DNA of 64,000 bases. Origin: Sandaracinaceae bacterium. GTDB lineage: Bacteria > Myxococcota_A > Polyangia > Polyangiales > Sandaracinaceae. The notes below the pieces were generated by a model that saw nothing but the letters and a program-made list of their open reading frames with translations, did no database searches and had not been told where the DNA came from. Shown piece after piece: positions 39,511 through 49,218 of the stretch; the stretch's first letter is position 1; the number at the start of each line of letters is the position of its first letter. The stretch covers positions 62,001-126,000 of the forward strand of contig JAHBWG010000003.1 in NCBI GenBank assembly GCA_019637095.1. The letters run 5' to 3'. The translations under genes and the position numbers were made by a program.

Positions 39511-41646
39511 TCAGCGGATCTCCTGGAGGTTCAGCCCGCCCGCGTAGGCGTAGCTGACGAACGCGTCGAACCCGTAGACGGTCAGGCCCACCGGCTCGCT
39601 CGCGACGACCGTGTGGTAGCCGTCGTTCTGCTCGCCCTCGAGCACCCGGACGTTGGGCAGCCCGATGACCTCGGGGAACGAGAACTGGCAGCGGTACACG
39701 AGCCAGTCGGGCGGCGGGTCGCCCATGCGGCGCGGGATTCCGTCGGCCGGGCCGAGGCGGCAGCGCCCCTCGGCGAGCCACATCTGGATGTCGCGCCCGT
39801 CGAGGATCACCGTCGCGACCGCCGGGGCCACGATCGTCGCGAAGTCGAACGCGTAGAGGCTGGGCGTCAAGAAGACGTACTCGCGACGGTACTGCTCGGC
39901 CGGCGGGACGGCGATGATCGCCGGGTCGCCGCCCGGGTACTGGTTGATGATCCCGACCGCCTCCTGGCTCGGCAGCGCCTGCAGCACGGCGACCGCGCGG
40001 TCCGCCGTCATCTCGAAGTCCTGGTTCGCCAGGAGGATCACGCTCTGGAACTGCTCGAGGGTGACCATGTCGTCGGGCGGCGCGAGCGTCGTCTGGATCG
40101 TGGTCGTGCCCGTCTCGACCGCGACGACGCGGACGAACTCCGGCTCGTTGAACTCGCCGACGCTGTCGCGCGTCGGGTCGACGAACGACGCGTTCAGCGC
40201 GACCGAGCGCGGCGGCATGCGGCCGATGAAGAAGCGGCGCCCGAGGGTGTCGTTCGGGAACAGCTGCTCCTCGAGGTGGTCGGCGCAGCACTGGCGGTTC
40301 GCGAGCGTGTTGAAGCGCGGCGCGTCCGACGCCTCGGAGCCGACGAACACGCCCACGGGGTGCGTCGCGTCGACGAGCGTGCCCGTGAAGTCGGCGTTGA
40401 AGCCCTGCGTCTCGATGTTGATGACGTCGAACGGGCCGATGTCGAAGTCCCACACGTCGCCTTCCACCGCGTTGGGGCGCGTGCCGAGGCCGACCACGTT
40501 GCGCACCGCGGGGCCGAACGTGACGCGGACCTGGGTCCCCACCGACGCGCCGACGATCGTCATGAACGCGCGCAGGTCCTCGTCGTCCCGCGTCGGGTCG
40601 AAGTCCTCGTTCGGGTTGGTGCTGTGCGCGATGGTCTGCGGCCAGCCGACGACCGTGTACGTGCTGCCGATCGCCGAGGTCGGCAGGAGCAGCGACGCGT
40701 CGTTCGAGAAGACGCCGACGTTGTCGAGCGGGTTGAACTGGTAGGCGATGATCGGCAGGACCGAGCGGACGCGGTAGGCGTTCGACGTCAGCGCGGAGTG
40801 GGTGCCGTCGTTCATGCCGTTGGTGCCGGCGCGGTTGCGGCAGCGGCAGTCGCGGTGCATGCCGCCGACGGGCGGCGGGTCCTCGACGCGCGCGCTGCCC
40901 GCGCACCAGCAGGCCTCGCCGACGTTGCACTCGCTCGAGGCCCCGCAGGGCGCGAACGAGCTCGAACCGTCGACCTCCCGGCGCGGCAGATCGAGCACCT
41001 CGAGATCGCCCGGGAGCACGGTGACGCGCTCGACCTCGCGCAAGACCGGCGTCGCGCCGACCGGCGCGTCGTTCTGCTCGACGACGACCTCGGTCGGGTA
41101 CGGGCTCGGGTTCGAGACGACGATGCTGTACTGCTGCCCCGCCGCGTCGCGCCCGACGCCGAGCGCCGCGTTGTCGAGGTCGACCCCGAAGAACTCGCAG
41201 CCCTGGTAGGAGCGGGCCTCGATCGCGAGCTGGCAGAGGTTGCGGCACTGGCCCAGGTCGCAGACCTCGCCCGCCGCGATGTCGCACTCCTCGACGACGG
41301 TGAAGCCGGTGCCGTCGGAGTTGCACTGCACGACGTCGCCGTCGCGGCAGAAGATCTCGTCGGGCCGGCAGACCCGGCAGCCGAGCCCGAGCACGCAGAG
41401 GTTGTTGCCGTCGGTGCGGCGGTCGCAGTCGTCCGCGACCGCGCTGAGGAACTCGGCGTCCCGCACGCAGGAGAGGTGGACGTTGCCCTGGCAGGTCATC
41501 GAGTCGAGGTCGATGCAAACGAACCCGCCGCCGTCGCGCACGGGCGTCGGGCCGCCGTCGCGCGCAGGAGGCGGCCCGCCCGTGTCACAGCCCGGGAGCG
41601 CGAGGAGCCCGACGAGAACCAGCGAAGCGAAGTAGCGAACCTTCAA
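39511..41646 (-). CDS. IgGFc-binding-type lipoprotein
   Basis: This 711-residue lipoprotein has a lipobox ALPGC, a Cys-rich domain (residues 45-150 with several CxxC-like pairs) and a large domain of the IgGFc-binding N-terminal type (about 160-700). Recognisable blocks are HRDCRCRNR, NTLANRQCCADHLEEQLFP, RRFFIGRMPP and VYGFDAFVSYAYAGGL. The family is known from surface proteins and human FcGBP; the role in bacteria is unclear but adhesion or complex binding is likely. It lies upstream of an IPT/TIG lipoprotein on the same strand. Confidence 0.82.
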   Translation of the reverse strand: MKVRYFASLVLVGLLALPGCDTGGPPPARDGGPTPVRDGGGFVCIDLDSMTCQGNVHLSCVRDAEFLSAVADDCDRRTDGNNLCVLGLGCRVCRPDEIFCRDGDVVQCNSDGTGFTVVEECDIAAGEVCDLGQCRNLCQLAIEARSYQGCEFFGVDLDNAALGVGRDAAGQQYSIVVSNPSPYPTEVVVEQNDAPVGATPVLREVERVTVLPGDLEVLDLPRREVDGSSSFAPCGASSECNVGEACWCAGSARVEDPPPVGGMHRDCRCRNRAGTNGMNDGTHSALTSNAYRVRSVLPIIAYQFNPLDNVGVFSNDASLLLPTSAIGSTYTVVGWPQTIAHSTNPNEDFDPTRDDEDLRAFMTIVGASVGTQVRVTFGPAVRNVVGLGTRPNAVEGDVWDFDIGPFDVINIETQGFNADFTGTLVDATHPVGVFVGSEASDAPRFNTLANRQCCADHLEEQLFPNDTLGRRFFIGRMPPRSVALNASFVDPTRDSVGEFNEPEFVRVVAVETGTTTIQTTLAPPDDMVTLEQFQSVILLANQDFEMTADRAVAVLQALPSQEAVGIINQYPGGDPAIIAVPPAEQYRREYVFLTPSLYAFDFATIVAPAVATVILDGRDIQMWLAEGRCRLGPADGIPRRMGDPPPDWLVYRCQFSFPEVIGLPNVRVLEGEQNDGYHTVVASEPVGLTVYGFDAFVSYAYAGGLNLQEIR

Positions 41647-41768
41647 GTGAACCCCCGTGGGTGAGCCGCGAGATCGCGCTCAGCATAGCCGACGCGGCGC
41701 CGCGGACCCACCCCGCCCCGCAGGGCGCGGCGACCGCCGCGGCGCGCGCTCGGCGGATCGCGCGCGGC

Positions 41769-43871
41769 TCAGCGCTGCGCCGTGTAGAAGTCGACCGCCC
41801 AGCGGCTCCAGAACCGGCTGTCGAGGTAGTCGTACCGGAAGTTGTCGAACTCGAAGCCCGGGATCGAGACGGCGAACACCGCCCAGGTGATGAAGCCGGG
41901 CGTGAGGTCGTCGATCCCCTCGATGCTGCTCAGGTCCGGGATCGGCGCCTCGCGGACGTCGCCGGGCACGAACATGCGCCACCCCGGGTTCCCGGTCGCG
42001 TCGACCAGGATGATGATGTTGAGGTCCGGCGTCGCGCCGTCGGCCGTCCAGCGGAGCACGCGGTCCGCGGGGAGCCGCTCACCGCTCGCCGGCGCCGTCG
42101 GCACCGGGATCCCGACGAACCCGCCGATCCGCAGGGTCGCGTCGATGGCCGTGACGCCGGTCTCGACCGCCACCGTGTACGGCTGGCTGTCGAAGCTGCC
42201 CGTGAACCAGCCCGCCTCCACGCGGAAGCGCCCGTCGACCAGCGCGCCTTCGAGGCTCGGCTCGGGGATGAACCGGATCGCGCGCGACGCGTCGCGGCGG
42301 CGCACCGTGTTGAGGTCCACGTCGTTGACCACGTTGACGATCACGCCCTCGCCGCCGAGGTCGAGGTCCGCGCGCAGCCGGAAGCGGTCCGGCCCGAGGC
42401 GCGTGGCCTCCGGCAGCTCCGTGAGCTCCACCTCGAGGTAGTGGTCGAGGGGGATGTTCATCACGACGTCGACGCCCGTCACCGTCTGCCCGGGCCCGGC
42501 GAGGACGCTGCGCGCGACGCCCATCACGTACGGGATGAACCGTCCGTCGCGATCGTTCTCGAGGCCCGCGAGCGCGTAGACCGCGAGGCCCGCCGGACGC
42601 GCGAAGATCGAGTACGGGTAGCCGAAGCGCCCGGTCGGCGACTCGAGCACGCGGTGGATCGAGCCGCCCGCGCCCGGATCGGGGTTCGCGTACCGCGGGT
42701 CGCGCGTGACCGCGTAGATGTTCATCGACGTCGTGTAGACGTAGGCGACGCGGGTCCAGCCTTCGCGCGCCTCCGGCACGTTGCCCCACGGGTTCGGGCC
42801 CATCTCGTTGGGGCCGTACCAGATCAGCTCGCCCTCGATGAACGCGCCGTTGCGGCCGCGGCCGGGCGGCGGCGGCTCCGGCTCCCCCTCGCCGCACATC
42901 GGATCCATCCACGGGATCAGGAAGACGGTGACGTCGCGCGCGTCGAAGGCGACGACCGACGTGCGCTCGTAGCAGAACTTCGAGATGTGCACGGTGGCCG
43001 GGGGCATGACGTCCGGCCCGGAGAAGGTGATCTGCCCGAGGCTGTCCGTGAGGCCCTGGTGGACGGTGCTCAGGTCCTCGCCGACGATCGCGTACGCGTC
43101 GTTCACGGGCGCGCCGGTCATCGCGTCGATCACCGTGAGGTTGATCGCGCCCGAGATCGGGCCGCCGCCGAGGCCGCCCGAGAACGGATCCGTCGAGTCG
43201 AAGTACGTGAAGCCGTCCGTCGCCGTCGTCTCGCGCGCGTCCTCCGCGGCGATGACCGTGACGTCGACCGTGCCGGCGACCGCCGGCGGGACGCGGCAGG
43301 TGATCACGGCGGGCGACACGACGTTCACGTCGGTGCACGCGCCGCGGCCGACGGTGACGCGGTCGCCCGCGGCGAAGCTCGTCCCGCGGCCGGTGATCGT
43401 GATGAACGTCCCGCCCGCGACGGCGCCGGAGTTGGGATCGACCGTGATCGGCTCGTACGCGTAGCCGTCCGTGAGCGTGACCGTCTCGCCCGCGACGGTG
43501 ACCTCGACGTCCACCACGCCCACCTCGCCGGCGGGCACGACGACCTCGAGGCGGCGGTCGTCGATGAGGCGGTGGTCGGCCGGCTGCACGTCGAGCCCGC
43601 CGAAGCGGACCTGCGACTCGCGATCGAAGCCGCGGCCGCGCAGCACGACGCGGTTGCCGCCCGAGTAGGGCCCGTAGGGCGGCACGACGCGGTCGAGCAG
43701 GAGCGAGCCCTCCCCGATGCCGGTGTCGGGCAGCCCGGTGCCGCCGTCGGGGATCACGGGGCCCGAGTCGACCAGCACGACGTCGGCGTCCGGCAGGCCC
43801 GGCCCGCCGTCGCAGCCGACCACGATCGAGAGGAGCAAGGCCGGAGCAACCGGAAGCAATCGTCGGGACAT
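41769..43871 (-). CDS. IPT/TIG-domain lipoprotein
   Basis: The 700-residue lipoprotein has a lipobox (IVVGC), an acidic linker and two IPT/TIG-like domains (about 60-145 with PYGPYSGGNRVVLRGRGFD, and 145-225 with PNSGAVAGGTFITITG). A carboxypeptidase-regulatory-like module follows (near AINLTVIDAMTGAPVNDAYA), then a large C-terminal beta region of unknown family. It is probably a surface protein for adhesion or substrate binding. ATG at 43871 is well placed behind AGGAG (43881-43885); a start at 43955 is unlikely. Confidence 0.83.
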   Translation of the reverse strand: MSRRLLPVAPALLLSIVVGCDGGPGLPDADVVLVDSGPVIPDGGTGLPDTGIGEGSLLLDRVVPPYGPYSGGNRVVLRGRGFDRESQVRFGGLDVQPADHRLIDDRRLEVVVPAGEVGVVDVEVTVAGETVTLTDGYAYEPITVDPNSGAVAGGTFITITGRGTSFAAGDRVTVGRGACTDVNVVSPAVITCRVPPAVAGTVDVTVIAAEDARETTATDGFTYFDSTDPFSGGLGGGPISGAINLTVIDAMTGAPVNDAYAIVGEDLSTVHQGLTDSLGQITFSGPDVMPPATVHISKFCYERTSVVAFDARDVTVFLIPWMDPMCGEGEPEPPPPGRGRNGAFIEGELIWYGPNEMGPNPWGNVPEAREGWTRVAYVYTTSMNIYAVTRDPRYANPDPGAGGSIHRVLESPTGRFGYPYSIFARPAGLAVYALAGLENDRDGRFIPYVMGVARSVLAGPGQTVTGVDVVMNIPLDHYLEVELTELPEATRLGPDRFRLRADLDLGGEGVIVNVVNDVDLNTVRRRDASRAIRFIPEPSLEGALVDGRFRVEAGWFTGSFDSQPYTVAVETGVTAIDATLRIGGFVGIPVPTAPASGERLPADRVLRWTADGATPDLNIIILVDATGNPGWRMFVPGDVREAPIPDLSSIEGIDDLTPGFITWAVFAVSIPGFEFDNFRYDYLDSRFWSRWAVDFYTAQR

Positions 43872-43880
43872 GAGCTCAAT

Positions 43881-43885
43881 CTCCT
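43881..43885 (-). promoter_or_regulatory. Ribosome binding site of the IPT/TIG lipoprotein
   Basis: AGGAG lies nine bases before ATG 43871 on the minus strand and decides that start over the longer frame beginning at 43955. Confidence 0.65.
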
Positions 43886-44045
43886 GGAACGGGTACGGTC
43901 GCCGCCATCGAACCGCATCGCGGGCCGATGGACGCACGCCCCCGTGCAGACCCATCCGGCCTGCGCCAGTATCGAACAGCCGGATACGGTGTCAAGCCGG
44001 GCCGCGCGCTGGCCCTCGACGCGTTACCCTGCCGCCCGCGCCCGC

Positions 44046-45149
44046 ATGAAGCTGCTCCGCCTCGTCCTCAGCGATCTGCACCTCGGAACCGGGAGCCGAC
44101 TCGGCGAGGGCAACGTGTTCGAGGACTTCCACCACGACGACGCGCTCGCCGAGCTGCTCGCGCACTACGACGCGGAGGCCGGCCCGGACGGTGAGATCGA
44201 GCTGATCATGAACGGCGACATCTTCGACCTGCTGAAGGTGAAGATCGCCGGCGTCTGGCCCACCGAGATCACCGACGCGATCGCGACCGACAAGCTGCGC
44301 CAGTGCCTCGACGGACACCCGAAGGTGGTCCACGCGCTTCGGGAGTTCCTCGCGAAGGAGCGGCGGCGGATGGTGTTCCTGCCGGGCAACCACGATCTCG
44401 ACATGTGGTTCCCGGGCCCGCAAGAGCTCTTGCGCAGGATGATCGCCCCGGAGGCGGCCGGCGAGCGCGTCACGTTCATCACGTCGAGCGACACCTACTA
44501 CCTGCCCGAGGGGATCCAGATCCGGCACGGGCACCAGCTCGAGCACATCCACCGCGTCGACTACGACCGCATGACGCGCAAGAAGCGCGACGGGACCGAG
44601 ATCCTCGACCTGCCCTGGGGCACGCTCTGGATCCTCGAGGTGATGAACCCGGCCAAGGCGATGCGCTCCTACGTGGACCGCATCCAGCCGCTGAGCCGCT
44701 TCCTCGTCGCGGCGCTGCTCTTCGACACGACGTTCGTGCTGCGCTTCCTCTACCACTCCGCGCGCTACTGGCTGCGCTGGCGGCTGTTCAACCTGGAGGC
44801 ATGGCGGGAGCGCCTGCGCTCGGTGCCCGAGATGCTGCGCCAGGAGATCTTCGCGCTCGGCGGGTTCGACGAGGCGGCGGTGCGCGCGCTCAAGAAGCTG
44901 CGCGGCGTCAACACGCTGATCGTCGGCCACAGCCACGGCCCGCGCTACCGGCAGCTCCCGGACGGAAAGCTGCTGATCAACACGGGCACGTGGATGCGGA
45001 TGATCAACCTCGACATCCACCACCTCGGGCAGGACAGCGGCCTGACCTACTGCCGCATCGAGTACGACGAGGACGGCCGCCCGACCGTGAGCCTCCTGCG
45101 CTGGCTCGGGACGCGCCGGCCCTACGAGGTCATCCCCTACGCGGACTGA
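44046..45149 (+). CDS. Calcineurin-like metallophosphoesterase
   Basis: The 367-residue protein has the dinuclear metal motifs of the superfamily: SDLHLG (start), MNGDIFDLL, LPGNHDLDMW, HGHQ and the late GHSHGPRY. An amphipathic hydrophobic stretch around residues 215-250 (RFLVAALLFDTTFVLRFLY) lies between the GNHD and GHSH motifs and could touch the membrane. LpxH-like lipid phosphate hydrolysis is possible, but the substrate is unknown. Start ATG 44046. It is divergent from the IPT/TIG gene. Confidence 0.88.
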   Translation: MKLLRLVLSDLHLGTGSRLGEGNVFEDFHHDDALAELLAHYDAEAGPDGEIELIMNGDIFDLLKVKIAGVWPTEITDAIATDKLRQCLDGHPKVVHALREFLAKERRRMVFLPGNHDLDMWFPGPQELLRRMIAPEAAGERVTFITSSDTYYLPEGIQIRHGHQLEHIHRVDYDRMTRKKRDGTEILDLPWGTLWILEVMNPAKAMRSYVDRIQPLSRFLVAALLFDTTFVLRFLYHSARYWLRWRLFNLEAWRERLRSVPEMLRQEIFALGGFDEAAVRALKKLRGVNTLIVGHSHGPRYRQLPDGKLLINTGTWMRMINLDIHHLGQDSGLTYCRIEYDEDGRPTVSLLRWLGTRRPYEVIPYAD

Positions 45150-45196
45150 ACGTCAGACGGTTCGATGCGCGCGTGGGCCTGGGGTAGACTCGCGCC

Positions 45197-46357
45197 ATGC
45201 AGCGTCACTTGCCTTGGTTCATGGGCCTCGCGCTCGCGCTCGGCGGATGCGACGACGGCGGCGTCGACCCCGAGACCGACGGAGGCCGCGCCCGCCGCGA
45301 CGCGGGGACCACCGCGCCGCGCGACGCGGGCAGCGTCGACGCGAACAACCCGTTGACGAACCCGGACGACGGACCGCCCGCCGGCAACCCGGACGGCCGC
45401 TGCACGATCCCGGTCGAGGCCGGCCCCGAGGACGTGAGCCGCCCCGACCGCGTCGTCGGCACGGGCACCGCCGCGAGCTGCACCGCGGACGCGTTCATCG
45501 CCGCGGTCGCGCAGGGCGGCGTCATCGTCTTCGACTGCGGGCCCGAGCCCGTCACCATCACGCTCGATCGGCCGGCGCGGATCTTCAACGACACCGGCCC
45601 GCGGATCGTGATCGACGGCGGCGGCCTCGTGACCCTCTCGGGCGGCGGCCGCACGCGCATCCTCTACATGAACACCTGCGACGAGGCCCAGCGCTGGACG
45701 ACGCCGCACTGCCAGAACCAGGACCACCCGCAGCTCACCGTCCAGAACCTCACGTTCATCGACGCGGACTCGCGCAGCGAGGGCGAGTACGACGGCGGCG
45801 GCGCGATCTGGGTGCGCGGCGGGCGCTTCAAGATCGTCAACTCCCGCTTCTTCAACAACGTCTGTCACGACGAGGGCCCCGACGTCGGCGGCGCCGCGGT
45901 GCGCGTGTTCTCGCAGTACGAGGACCAGCCCGTCTACGTCGTGAACAGCACCTTCGGCGGCGCCGAGGGCTTCGGCAACACTTGCTCCAACGGCGGCGGT
46001 GTCAGCAGCATCGGCGTGTCCTGGACGATCCTGAACAGCCTCTTCACGCACAACCGCGCGGTCGGTCGCGGCGGCAACCCGAGCATGCCCGGCACGCCCG
46101 GCGGCGGCAGCGGCGGCGCGATCTACAACGACGGCAACACGATGACGCTGTCCCTGTGCGGCACGCGCATCGAGGACAACGAGGTCGTGCAGCACGGCAG
46201 CGCGATCTTCTTCGTGTCGAACGACCACTCGGGCGACATCCGCATCGACCGCTCGCGCATCACGAACAACCGCGGCGGCTCGTGGTACACGCAGTACCCG
46301 CAGATCTCGGCGCACGACGACACGCCCATCGTGGTCACCGACTCGGTGGTCGAGTAG
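45197..46357 (+). CDS. Beta-helix lipoprotein
   Basis: The 386-residue protein has a lipobox (ALGGC), a DAG linker and a right-handed beta-helix-like body. In the body, repeated strands such as LTVQNLTFIDADS, FKIVNSRFFNN, VYVVNSTFGGAE and WTILNSLFTHNRA are spaced by turns. This resembles polymorphic outer-membrane-type or pectate-lyase folds. No catalytic residues are obvious; it is probably a surface adhesin or glycan binder. Followed after 9 bases by the CBM9-like lipoprotein. Confidence 0.8.
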   Translation: MQRHLPWFMGLALALGGCDDGGVDPETDGGRARRDAGTTAPRDAGSVDANNPLTNPDDGPPAGNPDGRCTIPVEAGPEDVSRPDRVVGTGTAASCTADAFIAAVAQGGVIVFDCGPEPVTITLDRPARIFNDTGPRIVIDGGGLVTLSGGGRTRILYMNTCDEAQRWTTPHCQNQDHPQLTVQNLTFIDADSRSEGEYDGGGAIWVRGGRFKIVNSRFFNNVCHDEGPDVGGAAVRVFSQYEDQPVYVVNSTFGGAEGFGNTCSNGGGVSSIGVSWTILNSLFTHNRAVGRGGNPSMPGTPGGGSGGAIYNDGNTMTLSLCGTRIEDNEVVQHGSAIFFVSNDHSGDIRIDRSRITNNRGGSWYTQYPQISAHDDTPIVVTDSVVE

Positions 46358-46366
46358 GCACGTCCG

Positions 46367-47794
46367 GTGCGCGCGCTCGTGACGGGGTGCCTGGTCCTCT
46401 CGCTCGCGGCGTGCGACGAGCGCGAGCGCCCTCCCCCGCCGCCGCGGCACGACGCGGGGCCGATGACGCCGCGCGACGCCGGCGTCGCGCCGAGCCGCGA
46501 CGCGGGCAGCCCGCCGACGATCGACGGAGTGCTCGAGGACTGGGAGTGGATGGGCGCAGAGGACGCGCGCTCCGAGCACCCGAGCGACGCCGAGGGCAGC
46601 GCGCTGCGGCGCCTCGTCGCCCGCGTGCGAGACGGCGCGCTCTACGTCGGCGTCGCCGGCTCGCTCACGCCCGGCGACGCGATCGTGCTCTACGTCGACC
46701 ACTCGCTCGGGCAGCCGGGCGGCGTGGACGACCTGCGAACCCTCAGCGATCGGGACGGGCCGCTCGACGCCGCGATCGCGAGCGCGGAGGGCACGCCCAC
46801 CGGGTTCCGCGCCGACTTCGCGTGGGGCACCACCGTGATGCCCCACGGGAGCGTGGGGCTCGACGAGGCCGCGGGCTGGCGACGCCTCGCCGACGCGGCC
46901 GCCTTCACGTCGATCGACGCCGCGGACGCGCCGACGGTGTGCACGGCGAGCGCGTGCGAGACGAGCATCCCGCTCGCGACGCTCGGCGGGACGCGGCCGC
47001 GCACGCTGGCGCTCTTCGCGCGCCTCGTGCGCGCCGGCGGCGGCTGGGCGAACCAGACCCTGCCGATGGACATGCCCGACATGCCGGGCCGCGTGAGCGC
47101 GCTCTACACGCTCGAGGACGGAGCCGCGATGCCCGACGCGGGCGTGCCGGACGCGGGGCGGGCCGACGGCGGCGGGCCCGGCGGCGTCGTGATCGACGGC
47201 CAGCTCGCCGCTGGCGAGTGGGACGGGGCCTCGCGCTACGATCAGTCGATCGTCGCGATCGCGCCGTTCACGGGCGCGCGCGCCGAGACGCTCCTCGTGG
47301 AGCGCACCGCGAGCTCGCTGCGCTTCGCCATCGTGGGCGCCCTCGGCGCGGGCCACGCGTTCGTCGTGTACATCGACGACGACGTCGGCGGCCCCGACGG
47401 CCTCGCGAGCCCGACGCCGCTCGACGACCTCGCGAGCCCGCTCCACGTCGCGCTCAGCAAGGCGCTCCTCACGCCGCCGGACCTGCGCCTCGACGCCGCG
47501 TGGGGGACGCTCGACATGGACCGCGTAGCCGGCCCGAGCGACAGCCGCATGGGCTTCCGCTCGCTGGACGATCCGACGCGCTTCACCGTCTTGCCCGGCG
47601 CGTCCGCGTGCGGGCCGGAGGTGTGCGAGGCGGAGATCGCGCTCGCCGACCTCGGCGTGCGCGCGGGCGCCGAGATCGGGCTGTTCGTCCGCCTCGTGTC
47701 GGCGTCGTCCGAGGCGTTCTCCAACCAGACGCTGCCCGCGGACGACGCGTTCTCGCCCGAGGTCGTCAGCGTGTACGTCACGCTGCGGCCGTGA
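46367..47794 (+). CDS. Lipoprotein with two CBM9/DOMON-like domains
   Basis: The 475-residue protein begins with a lipobox (SLAAC, GTG start at 46367) and Asp-Ala-Gly linkers. Two related beta-sandwich units follow, each starting with a PTIDGVLEDWEW or VVIDGQLAAGEW block and containing VLYVDHSLGQPGG or VVYIDDDVGGPDG. This internal duplication resembles family-9 carbohydrate-binding or DOMON domains. Probably a surface binding protein. Its stop overlaps the GTG of the next gene (GTGA). Confidence 0.75.
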   Translation: MRALVTGCLVLSLAACDERERPPPPPRHDAGPMTPRDAGVAPSRDAGSPPTIDGVLEDWEWMGAEDARSEHPSDAEGSALRRLVARVRDGALYVGVAGSLTPGDAIVLYVDHSLGQPGGVDDLRTLSDRDGPLDAAIASAEGTPTGFRADFAWGTTVMPHGSVGLDEAAGWRRLADAAAFTSIDAADAPTVCTASACETSIPLATLGGTRPRTLALFARLVRAGGGWANQTLPMDMPDMPGRVSALYTLEDGAAMPDAGVPDAGRADGGGPGGVVIDGQLAAGEWDGASRYDQSIVAIAPFTGARAETLLVERTASSLRFAIVGALGAGHAFVVYIDDDVGGPDGLASPTPLDDLASPLHVALSKALLTPPDLRLDAAWGTLDMDRVAGPSDSRMGFRSLDDPTRFTVLPGASACGPEVCEAEIALADLGVRAGAEIGLFVRLVSASSEAFSNQTLPADDAFSPEVVSVYVTLRP

Positions 47795-49167
47795 CGCGCG
47801 CCGCGCTCGTCGCCCTCGGCGGGCTCGCCCTGGCCGCGCTCGCCGCGCCGCTCGCGAGCGCACAAGACGCGCGAGACGCACAAAACGTGTTGCAGGTGGA
47901 GCTCGAGGCGCCGCCCGCGCTGCGCCGCGGCGACCGCACCGAGATCGTCGTGCGCGTGCGCGGCGCGGGCGAGCACCCGGTGCTCGTCACGCCGTCGAGC
48001 GAGGGCACCGCGATCGAGGTCGTGCGCGGCCGCCTGATGCGCGCGGACGCGGCGGACGCGAGGGCCGAGGTCCTGGAGCTGCGGGTGCCGATCGTCGCGC
48101 GCGACGCGGGCACCGCGGTGGTGCGCGTGCGGGTCGCGGGCTACGCGTGCGCGGCGCGCTGCCGCGCGGTGCGCGCGGAGGCCTCGCTCGTCGTCGAGGT
48201 CGCGGCGGCGGCGCGCGGCAAGGCCAAGCAGGCGCGCACCTCGTCCTTGAGCTGGGTGCGGCTCGAGGGCGCCGGCGAGTGCGTCGCGTCGAGCGCGCTC
48301 GCGCGCGCGGTCGAGGCGCGCCTGGGCCGCTCCGTGTTCGTGTCCGCCGCCGGCGCGGGCGTCGCCGTCGAGGGCCGCGCGGAGCGCACGAGCGGCGGCT
48401 GGCGCGCGGTGATCGACGTCGTCGACGCGGACGGCGCCCGCCTGGGCGAGCGCACGCTCGAGAGCGCGGAGCCGACCTGCGCGCAGCTCGGCGAGCTCGC
48501 CGCGGTGACCATCGCGCTGATGATCGATCCGCTCACCGCGCCGGAGCCGGAGCCCGCGCGCGAGCCGGCGCCGGACCCGGAGCCGGAGCCGCGGGTGATC
48601 GTGCGCACCGTGGAGGTGCCCGTGCCCGTCGAGGTCTCGACGCCGGCGCCGCGCTGGCGCGTGGAGGTCGACGCCACCCTCGTCGGCAGCGTCGGCGTCG
48701 TGCCGACCCCGATGGTCGGCGGGCTGAGCACCCTCCTCGTGGAGCCGCCGGGCTTCGTCCCGATCGCGATCGAGGGCGCGCTCTTCCCCTTCTCGCGCGC
48801 GGACACCGCGAACGGCCACGCGGACTTCTTGCACGTGCACGCCGGCCTGCAGATCTGCCCGCTCTGGGTGCGCGAGCGCGGCCTCGCGCTGCACGGCTGC
48901 GTCGGCGCGGACGCGGGCGCGGTGATCGTCGTCGGAGGCGACCTCGCGATCGCCGAGCGCGAGCGCCTGATCGGCCAAGCGCACGCGGCCGTGCGCGGCC
49001 ACTGGGACGTGATCGGCCCGCTGACGATCCGCGCCGCCTTGCACCTGCTCGTCCCGTTCCGGCACGACCCGTTCGTCGCGAGCGCGGGCGGCGTGCTCAC
49101 GCAGGTGTACCGCCCGGAGCCCGTCGCCGCGATGCTGGACCTCGGCGTCGGCCTGCACTTCGATTGA
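47791..49167 (+). CDS. Outer-membrane-associated protein of unknown function
   Basis: The 458-residue protein has a signal peptide (ending PLASAQ), two beta-sandwich-like regions, a Pro/Glu-rich stretch (PEPEPAREPAPDPEPEP, about 250-275) and a C-terminal series of amphipathic strands that could form a small barrel. The middle contains a pattern I have seen in Myxococcota (GECVASSALARAVEARLGR, then TIALMIDP) but cannot name. GTG at 47791 is coupled to the previous gene. It precedes the ECF sigma gene by 51 bases. Confidence 0.68.
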   Translation: MTRAALVALGGLALAALAAPLASAQDARDAQNVLQVELEAPPALRRGDRTEIVVRVRGAGEHPVLVTPSSEGTAIEVVRGRLMRADAADARAEVLELRVPIVARDAGTAVVRVRVAGYACAARCRAVRAEASLVVEVAAAARGKAKQARTSSLSWVRLEGAGECVASSALARAVEARLGRSVFVSAAGAGVAVEGRAERTSGGWRAVIDVVDADGARLGERTLESAEPTCAQLGELAAVTIALMIDPLTAPEPEPAREPAPDPEPEPRVIVRTVEVPVPVEVSTPAPRWRVEVDATLVGSVGVVPTPMVGGLSTLLVEPPGFVPIAIEGALFPFSRADTANGHADFLHVHAGLQICPLWVRERGLALHGCVGADAGAVIVVGGDLAIAERERLIGQAHAAVRGHWDVIGPLTIRAALHLLVPFRHDPFVASAGGVLTQVYRPEPVAAMLDLGVGLHFD

Positions 49168-49218
49168 CCCGCGCGCGACGGATCAGAACGAGCGCGCGCC
49201 GCCCCCACTCACCCTTCG

